Shown here piece after piece: positions 34,886 through 43,699 of a stretch of 64,000 bases of DNA. The notes beneath the pieces were generated by a model. That model saw only the letters and a list, made by a program, of their open reading frames with translations, had not been told where the DNA came from and did no database searches. Numbering within the stretch: position 1 is the first letter of the stretch; each line of letters begins with the position of its first letter. Position numbers and translations under genes: made by a program. This stretch comes from Kumtagia sp052180275. Lineage in GTDB: Bacteria; Pseudomonadota; Alphaproteobacteria; Rhizobiales; Rhizobiaceae. The DNA is taken from NCBI RefSeq assembly GCF_052180275.1, contig NZ_CP197465.1:4836001-4900000 (forward strand), read 5' to 3'.

Positions 34886-35211
34886 GGGTCGATCTCCTTC
34901 AGGAGTGTTCTGAGATCGGAAAAGCGCTCGCGCCAGAAGGCGCCGTAGTGGCCCATCCAGTCGGCAAGCGGTTCCAGACCTTCCGGCTGGACGCGATAAT
35001 AGACTTTTCGGCCTTCGGGCCGTTCGGCCACCAGCCCGGCCTGTTTCAAGGCCTTGAGATGCTGTGAAATGGCGCCCTGCGTCACGCTGCTGCCGCGCGT
35101 CAGCTCGACGACGGTGATTTCGTCCGACCGCGCGACACGCTCGAACAGAGCCCGCCGCGTAGGATCGGCAAGCGCCCGCATGACGGTTGTGACGGAAGCG
35201 GCCTCGATCAT
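34882..35211 (-). CDS. ArsR family winged-helix transcriptional regulator
   Basis: A 109-residue repressor-type regulator with the wHTH helix GSSVTQGAISQHLKALKQAGLV and the beta wing YYRVQPEG. No metal-binding cysteine pair is visible, so it is probably of the non-metal, SRPBCC-linked subclass. It heads an operon with the SRPBCC and GFA genes. The upstream region has overlapping TGACTAATTGATCAG-type inverted sequences near 35235, a possible autoregulatory site. Confidence 0.88.
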   Translation of the reverse strand: MIEAASVTTVMRALADPTRRALFERVARSDEITVVELTRGSSVTQGAISQHLKALKQAGLVAERPEGRKVYYRVQPEGLEPLADWMGHYGAFWRERFSDLRTLLKEIDP

Positions 35212-35361
35212 GGGATAATCATTAGCCGATACTGATCAATTAGTCAATACTATTCTTTCTCCGACCGACCTGCCCGAAGCCGGGCGGTCGAAGGACGTCG
35301 AAAATCAGATCGGGGCGTAACAAGCGCTTGCTTTCACGAAACCTTTGGCCGACGAAAAGGC

Positions 35362-36021
35362 ATGCTGCACGCCGCCTACATTTTCGACGCCTACGGCACC
35401 TTGTTCGACGTGCATGCCGCCGTGCGCAAACAGTCAGGACGAATCGGGCCGGACGCCCAGCGCCTGTCGGAAATCTGGCGCGCGAAGCAACTCGAATATT
35501 CCTGGGTGCGCACGCTGATGGGCGCCTACCAGGATTTCTGGGCGTTGACCGAGCAGTCCCTCGACTTCGCGCTGGCCCAGGTCAAGGCCGACGACCCGGG
35601 GCTGAGGACGGACCTTCTCGCCGCCTACTGGACGCTCGACTGCTATCCGGAAGTCCCGCATGTGCTGAAGGGCCTGAAGGCGGCCGGCGCACGGCTCGCC
35701 ATCCTGTCGAACGGCTCGCCCGACATGCTAGCCGCGGCCGTCAAATCCGCCGCGCTGGAAAACGTCATCGACGAGATTTTTTCGGTCGATCCGGTCCGCC
35801 GCTTCAAGACCGATCCGCAGGTCTACGACCTCGTCGCCACCGGCTGGCGGCTTTATCCCGACGCCGTCTCCTTCCAGTCCTCCAACCGCTGGGACATTGC
35901 CGGCGCGGCGAAATTCGGCTTCCGCACCGTGTGGATCAACCGCAACGCCCAGCCCGACGAATATCGTGATCTTCCGCCTCGCCTGATCCTGCCTTCGCTG
36001 GAAGGTCTGCTGGCCGGCTGA
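35362..36021 (+). CDS. Haloacid dehalogenase type II (L-2-haloacid dehalogenase family)
   Basis: A 219-residue HAD enzyme. The nucleophile is D9 in YIFDAYGTLFD; LSNGSP supplies the threonine/serine of motif 2; RFKTDPQVYDLV carries the lysine of motif 3; and QSSNRWDIAGA the acidic motif. Type II enzymes convert L-2-haloacids to D-2-hydroxyacids. Active on haloacids or a natural phosphate-like substrate is not distinguishable here. The gene stands alone. Confidence 0.88.
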   Translation: MLHAAYIFDAYGTLFDVHAAVRKQSGRIGPDAQRLSEIWRAKQLEYSWVRTLMGAYQDFWALTEQSLDFALAQVKADDPGLRTDLLAAYWTLDCYPEVPHVLKGLKAAGARLAILSNGSPDMLAAAVKSAALENVIDEIFSVDPVRRFKTDPQVYDLVATGWRLYPDAVSFQSSNRWDIAGAAKFGFRTVWINRNAQPDEYRDLPPRLILPSLEGLLAG

Positions 36022-36027
36022 TACATT

Positions 36028-36047
36028 CTGTTGCCGTCTTGCAACAG
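36028..36047 (+). terminator. Hairpin after the haloacid dehalogenase gene
   Basis: A 7-bp inverted repeat (36028-36034 with 36041-36047, CTGTTGC/GCAACAG) with a 6-base loop, just after the stop. It is a weak terminator candidate, with no T-run. Confidence 0.4.
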
Positions 36048-36196
36048 GTTCCGGCGATCACATCCGCGCCCTTGTCTCATCGTGGCGGCGCCTCAATCGG
36101 AACCCCTATGTCCATCATTCATTATTGGATGGTCGCCTGAATAGGGTGACCGGCGCGCGAGCGATTCGGATCGGTCGCCGAAGTGAAAGAAGAAAA

Positions 36197-37036
36197 ATGG
36201 TTTCAGACGACAGTGCTCCCGCCTGGACAAGGCGCCGGTTCCTTGGCGTAGCCGCCATGGGCGCTGCGGCGATAACGCTCCCGGCCTGTGCGAGTGCTCC
36301 TCGCAACGCCGCCTATGTCGAAGCGGAGCCGCAGCAACCGCCTTACGCCGACGTCCCGGAATTCGGCAGTTTCGCCTCGATGTACGCCCCGGTTGTCGAT
36401 GGCGGCTTCGATGTTCCCGGCGTCCCCACCGATCGCATCGATCACCGTTTTCTCCGGCAGGTCGTCAGCAATCCCACCGGCGAGATGCCCGGCACCATCG
36501 TCATCGATACCTCAGCGCATTACCTCTATCTCGTTCGCGAAGGTGGCCAGGCCATTCGCTACGGCGTCGGTCTCGGCCGCGCCGGCTTCGAATGGTCGGG
36601 GCGCGGCGTCATCCAATGGAAGCAGGCCTGGCCGCGCTGGTTCCCGCCGGCAGAGATGATCGCCCGCCAGCCGGAACTCGAGCAGTACCGCGCCCGCCAG
36701 GTACCGCGGAAGAACGAGTGGGAAGGCGGCATGCCGCCCGGCCCCAACAATCCGCTCGGCGCCCGCGCCCTCTATATCTTCCAGAATGGCGAGGACACGC
36801 TCTACCGCCTGCACGGCTCGCCCGAATGGAACTCGATCGGCAAGTCGGTATCGTCCGGCTGCGTGCGCCTGATCAACCAGGACATCATCGACCTCTACGA
36901 CCGCGTCCCCGACGGCACCAACATCGTCGTCACCGGCGGCGTCGGATCGGGTCCTGTAGCATCCACGCCGATGGACCAGGGCATCGCGATCGACGACGGT
37001 ATCCCGCCGGGCTCCGGGCAGCCGGGCACGATGTAG
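36197..37036 (+). CDS. L,D-transpeptidase (YkuD family), Tat-exported lipoprotein
   Basis: A 279-residue protein. The N-terminus has a twin-arginine motif (TRRRFLG), hydrophobic core and lipobox LPAC, so it is likely a Tat-exported lipoprotein. The catalytic domain contains H206 in LHGSPEWNSIG and C222 in the SSGCVRL motif, the signature of YkuD enzymes that make 3-3 cross-links in peptidoglycan or attach proteins to it. The start is at the ATG at 36197, preceded by GAAAGAAG. It is the first of the genes read in this direction; it has no operon partner. Confidence 0.88.
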   Translation: MVSDDSAPAWTRRRFLGVAAMGAAAITLPACASAPRNAAYVEAEPQQPPYADVPEFGSFASMYAPVVDGGFDVPGVPTDRIDHRFLRQVVSNPTGEMPGTIVIDTSAHYLYLVREGGQAIRYGVGLGRAGFEWSGRGVIQWKQAWPRWFPPAEMIARQPELEQYRARQVPRKNEWEGGMPPGPNNPLGARALYIFQNGEDTLYRLHGSPEWNSIGKSVSSGCVRLINQDIIDLYDRVPDGTNIVVTGGVGSGPVASTPMDQGIAIDDGIPPGSGQPGTM

Positions 37037-37098
37037 AAGAATACGGTTCCAACAGTCCGGCCGAATTTTTCGGTCAACTGTGGGGACCATTCGTTTTC

Positions 37099-37476
37099 CT
37101 ACGCAATCTCCATTTCGGCGACCATGGCGCGTATCTTCGTCGCCTTTTCGAAATGATCGAGCCGGTGGATCCGTATCCACCATTCGGCGGCTTCCATCAG
37201 AAGCTCGGGATCGTCATTCCTGTTCGCGAAGAACGCGTAGAAAGAGAGGCCGACGCCGGGCCTTTCTCGGAAATCTTGCGATCGCAGACTTCCACGATCT
37301 TCTGCCGCAGAATGGCTCTCAAGATGCGCCTCGGGGGTGAATTGCCGCGCTGTAGGCGCCGTCAACAGCGCATTTTCGTCGTCCGGCCCAATACGCCCCG
37401 CGCCGGACCGGCGCAACCGCTTGACGCCGGATGCGGCGGCTGCTTCGCTTGAGACGGCGCGGCAAGGCCCGGGCAT
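37099..37476 (-). CDS. Hypothetical protein
   Basis: Up to 125 residues on the minus strand between the L,D-transpeptidase and the EamA gene. The last 60 residues (GVGLSFYAFFANRNDDPELLMEAAEWWIRIHRLDHFEKA and onward) read like a genuine helical protein; the N-terminal part is low-complexity. No family recognised. The start is uncertain and could be a downstream non-ATG codon. It is kept because nothing else explains this gap and the C-terminal composition is coding-like. Confidence 0.4.
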   Translation of the reverse strand: MPGPCRAVSSEAAAASGVKRLRRSGAGRIGPDDENALLTAPTARQFTPEAHLESHSAAEDRGSLRSQDFRERPGVGLSFYAFFANRNDDPELLMEAAEWWIRIHRLDHFEKATKIRAMVAEMEIA

Positions 37477-37501
37477 CGAGCGCGCCATGAAGCGAGGACA
37501 G

Positions 37502-38464
37502 ATGGGCTTCCACATCGCTGCCATCGGCCACGGCAAGGACCGCGCCGCGATCGAGACCTCGCTGCCCTTCGCCTATTCGACGGCGGTGTTCGGCTGGCTG
37601 CTTTCGGCCGGGGTCTACATCGCAGCGAAATGGATCATTCCGGAAATGCCGCCCTGGGCGCTCTGCTTCTGGCGGCTTGCTTTGGCCTGCGTGATCCTGC
37701 TGCCCATCGTGCGCCGGCACTATCCCGCCATGATCGCCCTCATCCGCGACAGGTCGCTCGAACTGCTCGCCGTCGGCGTGCTCGGCCTGACGATCTGCCA
37801 AGGCCTGATCTATGTCGGCCTCGAATTCACCAACGCCACCACCGCCGGCATCATCATGGCGCTGGCGCCGATGATAACCATGGTGCTGGCGCATTTCCTG
37901 CTCGCGGAGAAGATGGGTTTCCGGCAGGCGGCCGGGGCTGCGATCTCCATGTTCGGAATGATCGTCATCGTCGCGCGCGGCGACCTTCCCGGACTGTTGC
38001 GGCTGGAGGTGAACGCCGGCGAATTGCTGATCGTCGGCAGCGCTGTCGCATGGGCGCTCTACACCGTCCTGCTGCGCCGCCTGAAATTCGGCATCGAGCG
38101 CCTTCCGCTGCTGGTCCTGCTGCTGGGCATGGGCGCGCTCGGCGCCCTGCCGCTCTACCTCTGGGAGATTTTCTCGCATCATCGCACGGCGATGGATACG
38201 ACCGGCCTGCTGGCGCTCGCCTATGTGGCCGGGCCAGGCGGCGCGTTCATGTATTATCTCTATAACCGCAGCGTCGACACGTTGGGCGCCAGCCGCGCCG
38301 GCATGATGCTCTATCTCCAGACCGCCTTCGTCGCGATCCTGGCCTACATTTTCCTCGGCGAGCGGCTGCAGGGTTTTGACATCGTGGGAGGAGCCTTCAT
38401 CGTCGCCGGCTTGCTCACCGCCATGCTGCCGGCGCGGCAGCAGCCGACGCCGACAGCGTCATGA
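37502..38464 (+). CDS. EamA/DMT family transporter
   Basis: A 320-residue inner-membrane protein with ten predicted helices in two homologous EamA repeats, for example AALIRDR... and the second half's VAGPGGAFMYYLYNRSVDTLG with GASRAGMMLYLQTAFVAILAY, the typical exit helix. Drug/metabolite transporters of this family export amino acids, metabolites or toxins. The start at 37502 has GAGGACAG directly upstream; an ATG at 37487 is possible. Substrate unknown. Confidence 0.87.
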   Translation: MGFHIAAIGHGKDRAAIETSLPFAYSTAVFGWLLSAGVYIAAKWIIPEMPPWALCFWRLALACVILLPIVRRHYPAMIALIRDRSLELLAVGVLGLTICQGLIYVGLEFTNATTAGIIMALAPMITMVLAHFLLAEKMGFRQAAGAAISMFGMIVIVARGDLPGLLRLEVNAGELLIVGSAVAWALYTVLLRRLKFGIERLPLLVLLLGMGALGALPLYLWEIFSHHRTAMDTTGLLALAYVAGPGGAFMYYLYNRSVDTLGASRAGMMLYLQTAFVAILAYIFLGERLQGFDIVGGAFIVAGLLTAMLPARQQPTPTAS

Positions 38465-38547
38465 CGGCCGACGCGAAAGGCTGTTGTCTCGACCCTTGAG
38501 ACACCCCCTACGGCACCGGTTGTGCAAGATTTCTCAGAGCCAGCCTA

Positions 38548-39144
38548 TTACGTCCGCTTGTAGACGCACCACAAGGGCGTCGTATCGAGACTGCCTTGGC
38601 CCCGGAGTTCAAACCCATTATTGTAATAGAATTGGAGGCTGCTCGGATTGGACGTGTCCAAATAGACGCCGTGTGATTGAGGATCTGCGCGAGAGAGAGC
38701 GCAAAAGGCATCAAGCAACGCCTTCCCCGCACCCTTGCGCTGAAGCGAAGGATGTATCCCGATCACGCCCAGGTAAAAATGACCTTCGATCGGCTGGTGA
38801 GTCTCACAGATTTTCTCGTAGGCGGCGAGGCGCGCCGCAAAGCCGGGCAAACTGACCTCGAACTGGCGCCATTCCGTTTCGAGCATAGCCGGCCAGGCCG
38901 GTCGCGACGTGTCGTACCCCATCGCAACGCCCATCCCCTCGGCCTGCCGCAGCACATATGCAGGCATCCCGAGCGCAATCCTTGCCCGGAGCAGAATGGA
39001 GAAGAACTCAGTCGCGCCGGCGCGAACACCATTTGGGGTTTCGCGAAAGAGATACGACATCAAAGGGTCGTCGGCGAAGGCATCGCCCAGTGCGGCGACC
39101 GCTCCGCCAACGTCACCAGGCTCCGCACTTCTGATCTTGTACAT
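38548..39144 (-). CDS. GNAT family N-acetyltransferase
   Basis: A 198-residue acetyltransferase. The acetyl-CoA site is IHPSLQRKGAGKALL (motif A, Q/RxxGxG/A), preceded by a beta strand FYLGVIG and followed by YLDTSNPSSLQFYYNNGFE, the usual C-terminal element. The acceptor could be an amine, antibiotic or protein; unknown. The gene is preceded by a small hairpin repeat and stands alone. Confidence 0.85.
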   Translation of the reverse strand: MYKIRSAEPGDVGGAVAALGDAFADDPLMSYLFRETPNGVRAGATEFFSILLRARIALGMPAYVLRQAEGMGVAMGYDTSRPAWPAMLETEWRQFEVSLPGFAARLAAYEKICETHQPIEGHFYLGVIGIHPSLQRKGAGKALLDAFCALSRADPQSHGVYLDTSNPSSLQFYYNNGFELRGQGSLDTTPLWCVYKRT

Positions 39145-39210
39145 GGCAATGCGACGGGTCGTGAATTCAGCGACACGATAGCACGAACTAAAGAGAACCC
39201 GCCAACTGCC

Positions 39211-39247
39211 TTAAAGCGTGTCGCATCCAATCGGCGACACGCTTTAA
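39211..39247 (-). terminator. Terminator-like hairpin between GNAT and HerA-like genes
   Basis: A perfect 14-bp inverted repeat, TTAAAGCGTGTCGC at 39211-39224 and its complement at 39234-39247, with a 9-base loop. It lies after the HerA-like gene stop in its direction of transcription. The same AAAGCGTGTCGC palindrome type is common as a short repeat in Mesorhizobium genomes. Confidence 0.65.
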
Positions 39248-39291
39248 CATCCCAAAGTCCACACGACAGCGCCGTCGAGCGACGGCCGACG

Positions 39292-40863
39292 CTACCGTCC
39301 GCGCGACAAGCTCCCAAGGATTCCGCGCACGAGCGCCCGTCCCACGGAAGAGCCCACGGAGCGGACGACGGACTTGATGGCGGCTTCGGCAACCGTCTGG
39401 CGGTTGGATGGACGCGGCGCGGCCGGCGCGCGCTGCCTGGGAGCGGGCTGGTAGCGATCCTGTGGTGCCGGCTGCGAGGAATCGCCGCCGAAATCCGGAA
39501 GGGTCCAGCGTCCGCCGCCCTGCCCGCCCGTCTGTGGTTCGTCCTGTTGCTGCAACGCCTGCTCGGCCTTCTTTTTCAAGACCTCGAACGCCGATTCGCG
39601 GTCGATCGTCTGGTCGTACTGGCCGGCCACCGGGCTTTCGAGGATCAGCTTGCGCCGTTCCTCCGGCGTGATCGGGCCGAGCCGCGAGGCTGGCGGCCGC
39701 ATCAGCGTCCGCTGCACCATCGACGGTACGCCCTTGTTCTCGAGTGTCGAGACCAGCGCCTCGCCGGTGCCGAGATTGGTGATCGCCGTGGCGCAGTCGA
39801 AATCCGGGTTCGGGCGGAATGTCTCGGCGGCCGTGCGCACCGCCTTCTGCTCGCGCGGCGTATAGGCGCGCAGCGCGTGCTGCACCCGGTTGCCGAGCTG
39901 CGCCAGCACCGTCTCCGGCACGTCGAGCGGGTTCTGCGTGATGAAATACACGCCGACGCCTTTCGAGCGGATCAGGCGCACCACCTGCTCCACCCGGTCG
40001 ATCAGGATTTTTGGCGCTTCGTCGAACAGCAGATGCGCCTCGTCGAAGAAGAACACCAGCTTCGGCTTATCGGGGTCACCGACCTCGGGAAGCTGCTCGA
40101 ACAGTTCCGACATCAGCCACAAGAGGAAGGTTGCGTAGAGCCGCGGATTCATCATCAGTCTGTCGGCGGCAAGCACGTTGATCGCGCCGCGCCCGTCACG
40201 GGTGGTGCGCATGATGTCGGGAATACGCAGCGCCGGTTCGCCGAAGAAGTTCTTCGCGCCCTGCTGCTCGAGGATCAGCAGCGAGCGCTGGATCGCGCCG
40301 ACCGACGGCTTCGTCACGTTGCCGTAGCGCGTCGAAATCTCGTCGGCCCGCTCGGCGATGTTGGACAGCAGCGCCTGCAGATCCTTCATGTCGAGCAACA
40401 GCAGGCCATCCTCGTCGGCGATGCGGAAGGCGATGTTGATGATGCCTTCCTGCGCCTCGGTCAGGTTCATCAGCCGGGACAGAAGCAGCGGTCCCATCTC
40501 CGAGACGGTGGCGCGGATCGGGTGGCCCTGCTCGCCGAACAGGTCCCAGAAGATCACCGGGAATTCCTGGAATTCATACGGGTCGAGCTTCACCTGCTCG
40601 GCTCGCTTGACCAAAAAGTCCTTGGCTTCGCCCATCATGGCGATGCCGGAAAGGTCGCCCTTGATGTCGGCGCAGAACACCGGCACGCCGGCGTTGGAAA
40701 AGCCTTCCGCCATCACCTGCAGCGACACCGTCTTGCCGGTGCCCGTGGCGCCGGTCACCAGCCCGTGCCGGTTGCCGTATCGCAGCAGCAGTTCCTCCGG
40801 CCGCTGGTAGCTGTCGTCCGGCTTGCGGCTGGCGCCGAGGAAGATGCTGGTCTCGGCTGCCAT
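39292..40863 (-). CDS. HerA-like ATPase (DUF853 family)
   Basis: About 523 residues. The P-loop GATGTGKT is at residues 38-45 and Walker B LVFFFDEAHLLF near residue 240; YFITQNPLDVPETVL and the RVQHALRAYTPRE arginine-rich segment match the DUF853/HerA-like superfamily of bacterial ATPases, related to DNA translocases. A Gln/Pro-rich linker and a C-terminal hydrophobic/basic segment follow. It is common as an orphan ATPase in Hyphomicrobiales; its role is unknown. The start at 40863 is where family similarity begins; a farther start is at 40992. Confidence 0.82.
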   Translation of the reverse strand: MAAETSIFLGASRKPDDSYQRPEELLLRYGNRHGLVTGATGTGKTVSLQVMAEGFSNAGVPVFCADIKGDLSGIAMMGEAKDFLVKRAEQVKLDPYEFQEFPVIFWDLFGEQGHPIRATVSEMGPLLLSRLMNLTEAQEGIINIAFRIADEDGLLLLDMKDLQALLSNIAERADEISTRYGNVTKPSVGAIQRSLLILEQQGAKNFFGEPALRIPDIMRTTRDGRGAINVLAADRLMMNPRLYATFLLWLMSELFEQLPEVGDPDKPKLVFFFDEAHLLFDEAPKILIDRVEQVVRLIRSKGVGVYFITQNPLDVPETVLAQLGNRVQHALRAYTPREQKAVRTAAETFRPNPDFDCATAITNLGTGEALVSTLENKGVPSMVQRTLMRPPASRLGPITPEERRKLILESPVAGQYDQTIDRESAFEVLKKKAEQALQQQDEPQTGGQGGGRWTLPDFGGDSSQPAPQDRYQPAPRQRAPAAPRPSNRQTVAEAAIKSVVRSVGSSVGRALVRGILGSLSRGR

Positions 40864-40956
40864 GGGCTTCAATCTCCGAAAGAAAGGATCCGACAGCGTG
40901 TCGCCACGCTTCGGCATCGGTATAGCCATGCAAGCGCGGCGCGACAATGGCGGCGC

Positions 40957-40984
40957 GGCGCTCCGGGAATAGCCCCGGAGCGCC
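40957..40984 (-). terminator. Terminator-like hairpin after the Bug protein gene
   Basis: A perfect 11-bp stem (40957-40967 with 40974-40984) with a 6-base loop, 9 bp downstream of the Bug gene stop on the minus strand. No T-run follows. Confidence 0.55.
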
Positions 40985-40993
40985 GGGTTCACG

Positions 40994-41986
40994 TCAATCC
41001 ATCTGGACGTTGGCGTCGCGCACCACCGGCGTCCATTTGGCGAGCTCGGCCGTCACATGGGCGGCGAGCTCCTCGGGCGTCGACCCGACGATCGTCGCGC
41101 TGAACTCGTTCATCCGTTCGACCACCGCGGGATCGGCCAGCGCCTTCTTGGCCGCTTCGTTCAGCCGCGCCACCACCTCGGGCGGTGTGTTGGCCGGGGC
41201 GAAGAGCGCGTTCCACGTATAGGTCTCATAGCCAGGCACGCCCGATTCGGCGATCGTCGGCACGTCGGGGAACGACGGCGCGCGCTCGGCGGTGGTGACC
41301 GCAAGGGCGCGCAGCGTGCCCGCCTTGATATGCCCCGACGAGGACGGCAGATTGTCGAACATGATCGGCACCTGGTTGGCGATGACGTCGTTCAATGCCG
41401 GCCCCGCGCCCTTGTAGGGCACGTGCTGCATGTTCACGCCGGCCATCTTCTTGAACAGCTCACCCGAGAGGTGCAGCGGCGTGCCGTTGCCCGACGACGC
41501 ATAGCTGTACTGGTCGGGCGAGGCCTTGAGCAGGGCGATCAGGTCCGCGACGCTCTTGACCGGCAATTCGGGATTGACCACCAGCACGTTCGGCACCACG
41601 ACCAGCAGCGAGATCGGGGCGAAGTCCTTTTCCGGGTCGTAGGGTTTGGTCTTGAGGATCAGCGGGTTGAGCGCATGCGTGGCCACCGTCCCCATCAGGA
41701 TGGTGTAGCCGTCCGGCTCCGCCCGCGCGACATTGTCGGCCCCCAGATTGCCGCCGGCCCCGGCCACGTTCTGGACGACGACCTGCTGGCCGAGGTCGGC
41801 GGACATCTTCTCGGCGAGCACGCGGGCGACGAGGTCCGTCGATCCGCCCGCCGCGAACGGCACCACCAGCGTCACCGGGCGGTCCGGGAACGTGTCGGCG
41901 AACGCCGGAACGCCAACTGCTGCGGCCGACAGCAGCGAAAGTCCGAGCGCAAGGCCGGCGCGGCGGGTCAGTGCGGAAAATGCCAT
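40994..41986 (-). CDS. TctC/Bug family periplasmic substrate-binding protein
   Basis: A 330-residue protein with a signal peptide ending AFA-DTFP. The mature part has the Bug signatures PVTLVVPFAAGGSTDLVARVLA at the N-terminus, the VENVAGAGGNLGAD loop and ALNDVIANQVPIMFDN in the middle. The family binds carboxylates such as citrate, malate or phthalate for tripartite tricarboxylate transporters. The matching TctA/TctB membrane genes are not nearby, so it is an orphan binding protein. AAGGAGGAGACC lies immediately upstream of the start at 41986. Confidence 0.9.
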   Translation of the reverse strand: MAFSALTRRAGLALGLSLLSAAAVGVPAFADTFPDRPVTLVVPFAAGGSTDLVARVLAEKMSADLGQQVVVQNVAGAGGNLGADNVARAEPDGYTILMGTVATHALNPLILKTKPYDPEKDFAPISLLVVVPNVLVVNPELPVKSVADLIALLKASPDQYSYASSGNGTPLHLSGELFKKMAGVNMQHVPYKGAGPALNDVIANQVPIMFDNLPSSSGHIKAGTLRALAVTTAERAPSFPDVPTIAESGVPGYETYTWNALFAPANTPPEVVARLNEAAKKALADPAVVERMNEFSATIVGSTPEELAAHVTAELAKWTPVVRDANVQMD

Positions 41987-42256
41987 CTGGTCTCCTCCTT
42001 GAGAATTCAGTCGCTCCACAGGCCGGCGCCGTCGGCAGCCGGGCCTGAAGCATTAGAGCAAGGCGCAGTCGATTGAAACCGTTCCGGCGCCGGCAATGGT
42101 ATGAACAGCGTATGGCCGGCCATGACGGCGCCTCGATTCCGGCGACGGTAATGTTGATGTCTTGCCGCATTGCGGGACCATGTCGAAAGCCATAAGACGT
42201 GGTAAAATCAGAGGCGTATCGAACCGCCGCCACTGCGACCGGGAGAATCGGACAGG

Positions 42257-43699
42257 ATGAACGTCGACGACCTGATCAGCGTTTCGGCCTTCCCGGCGTC
42301 CGACCGGTCGCGCTGGGCCGCCCTCGTCGAGAAAACGCTCGCCGGCTCCGCCTTCGACGACGTCATGGTCGGCCGAACCGACGACGGCCTGCGCATCCAG
42401 CCGCTGGAGCCGCGCCGCGCCGGCGCCGTGCCGCTGCCGCGGCGCAAGGCGGCACTTCCCTGGACCATCGTGCAGCGCTGCGACGACATCGATCCCGCCC
42501 GAGCCAACCGACAGGCGCTGGAAGACGTTGCCGGCGGCGCGACCGGCCTGGCGCTGGTGTTCGAGGGCGCGCCCAACGCCTTCCGCTACGGCCTGCCCGA
42601 CCAGCCCGACACGCTGGAGCGCGTGCTCGACGGCATTCCGCTCGACAAGGTGCATGTGCGCATCGACCCGCATCCGTCCAGCCGCGCCATGGCCGATCGG
42701 CTCGTGGCGTTCCTGACCGCACGGCGCGCCGATCCGGCAAAGCTCAGCGTTTCGTTCGGAATCGATTCGGCCGCCACCTTCGCCGCCACCGGCCGGCTGC
42801 GCATGTCGATCGAGGCGCTGCAGGCCTCCATGCCGCAATCGCTGGCGCATTTCTTCGCCATGGGCGTGCCCGGCATCCTGCTGGAGGCCGACGGCCGCGT
42901 CTTCCACAATGCCGGCGCCACCGAGGCGCAGGAGCTCGGCGCGATGCTGGCCGGCGCCGTCGCCCATCTCCGGCTGTTCGAGGAGGCCCGCCAGGCGCTG
43001 GTCTATGCCGCCCCGCATATCGGCTTCGCGATCTCCGTCGACCAGGACCAGTTCCTGTCGATCGCAAAAATCCGGGCGCTGCGCCTGCTGTGGCAGAAGG
43101 CGCAGGAGGTCGTGTCGATAAAGCCGTCGCGCGCCATGATCCACGCCGAGACCACCTACCGCATGACGACCCTGCGCGACCCCGAGACCAACATATTGCG
43201 CGCCACGCTGGCCGCCTTCGCGGCGGGCGCCGGCGGCGCCGATTCGATCTCGGTCCTGCCGCACACCGTCGCCCACGGCCTGCCGGAAGCCTTTGCCCGC
43301 CGCGTCGCCCGCAACACCCACCTTGTGCTCGCCTCGGAAAGCCATGTCGATTTCGTCATCGACCCGGTCGCCGGCTCGGGCAGCATCGAGGCGCTGACCG
43401 ATGCGCTCTGCGAGGCCGCGTGGGCCGAGTTCCAGCGAATCGAAAAGGAAGGCGGCCTGCTCAGAAGTCTTGCCGGCGGCCATCTGCAAACCCGCATCCT
43501 CGCCGCCCGCGACCGCCGCGCCGCCGAATACCGCGCCGGCAAGCGCGCCATCATCGGCACCACGCTGTTTCCCGCCAAGATCGAACTGCCGGTCGAAACC
43601 CTTCCCGCCTCCCCTCGCCCGCTCCCCACCGACGGCACCGTGTTTTGCCAGAGGCTGGATCTGGCCCGCATCGACGAACTGGCTGGCACCGACGCATGA
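42257..43699 (+). CDS. mutA: Methylmalonyl-CoA mutase, small (MutA-type) subunit
   Basis: A 480-residue protein homologous to the large subunit but lacking a full cobalamin-binding domain. The region ASAT-type barrel is replaced by SIEALQASMPQSLAHFFAMGVPG and other segments with YRMTTLRDPETNILRATLAAFAAG, shared with the mutase barrel. It pairs with MutB in a heterodimer and is thought to be structural. Its stop overlaps the MutB ATG by 4 bp, so expression is coupled. Propionate, branched-chain amino acid and odd-chain fatty acid degradation feed this step. Confidence 0.88.
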   Translation: MNVDDLISVSAFPASDRSRWAALVEKTLAGSAFDDVMVGRTDDGLRIQPLEPRRAGAVPLPRRKAALPWTIVQRCDDIDPARANRQALEDVAGGATGLALVFEGAPNAFRYGLPDQPDTLERVLDGIPLDKVHVRIDPHPSSRAMADRLVAFLTARRADPAKLSVSFGIDSAATFAATGRLRMSIEALQASMPQSLAHFFAMGVPGILLEADGRVFHNAGATEAQELGAMLAGAVAHLRLFEEARQALVYAAPHIGFAISVDQDQFLSIAKIRALRLLWQKAQEVVSIKPSRAMIHAETTYRMTTLRDPETNILRATLAAFAAGAGGADSISVLPHTVAHGLPEAFARRVARNTHLVLASESHVDFVIDPVAGSGSIEALTDALCEAAWAEFQRIEKEGGLLRSLAGGHLQTRILAARDRRAAEYRAGKRAIIGTTLFPAKIELPVETLPASPRPLPTDGTVFCQRLDLARIDELAGTDA

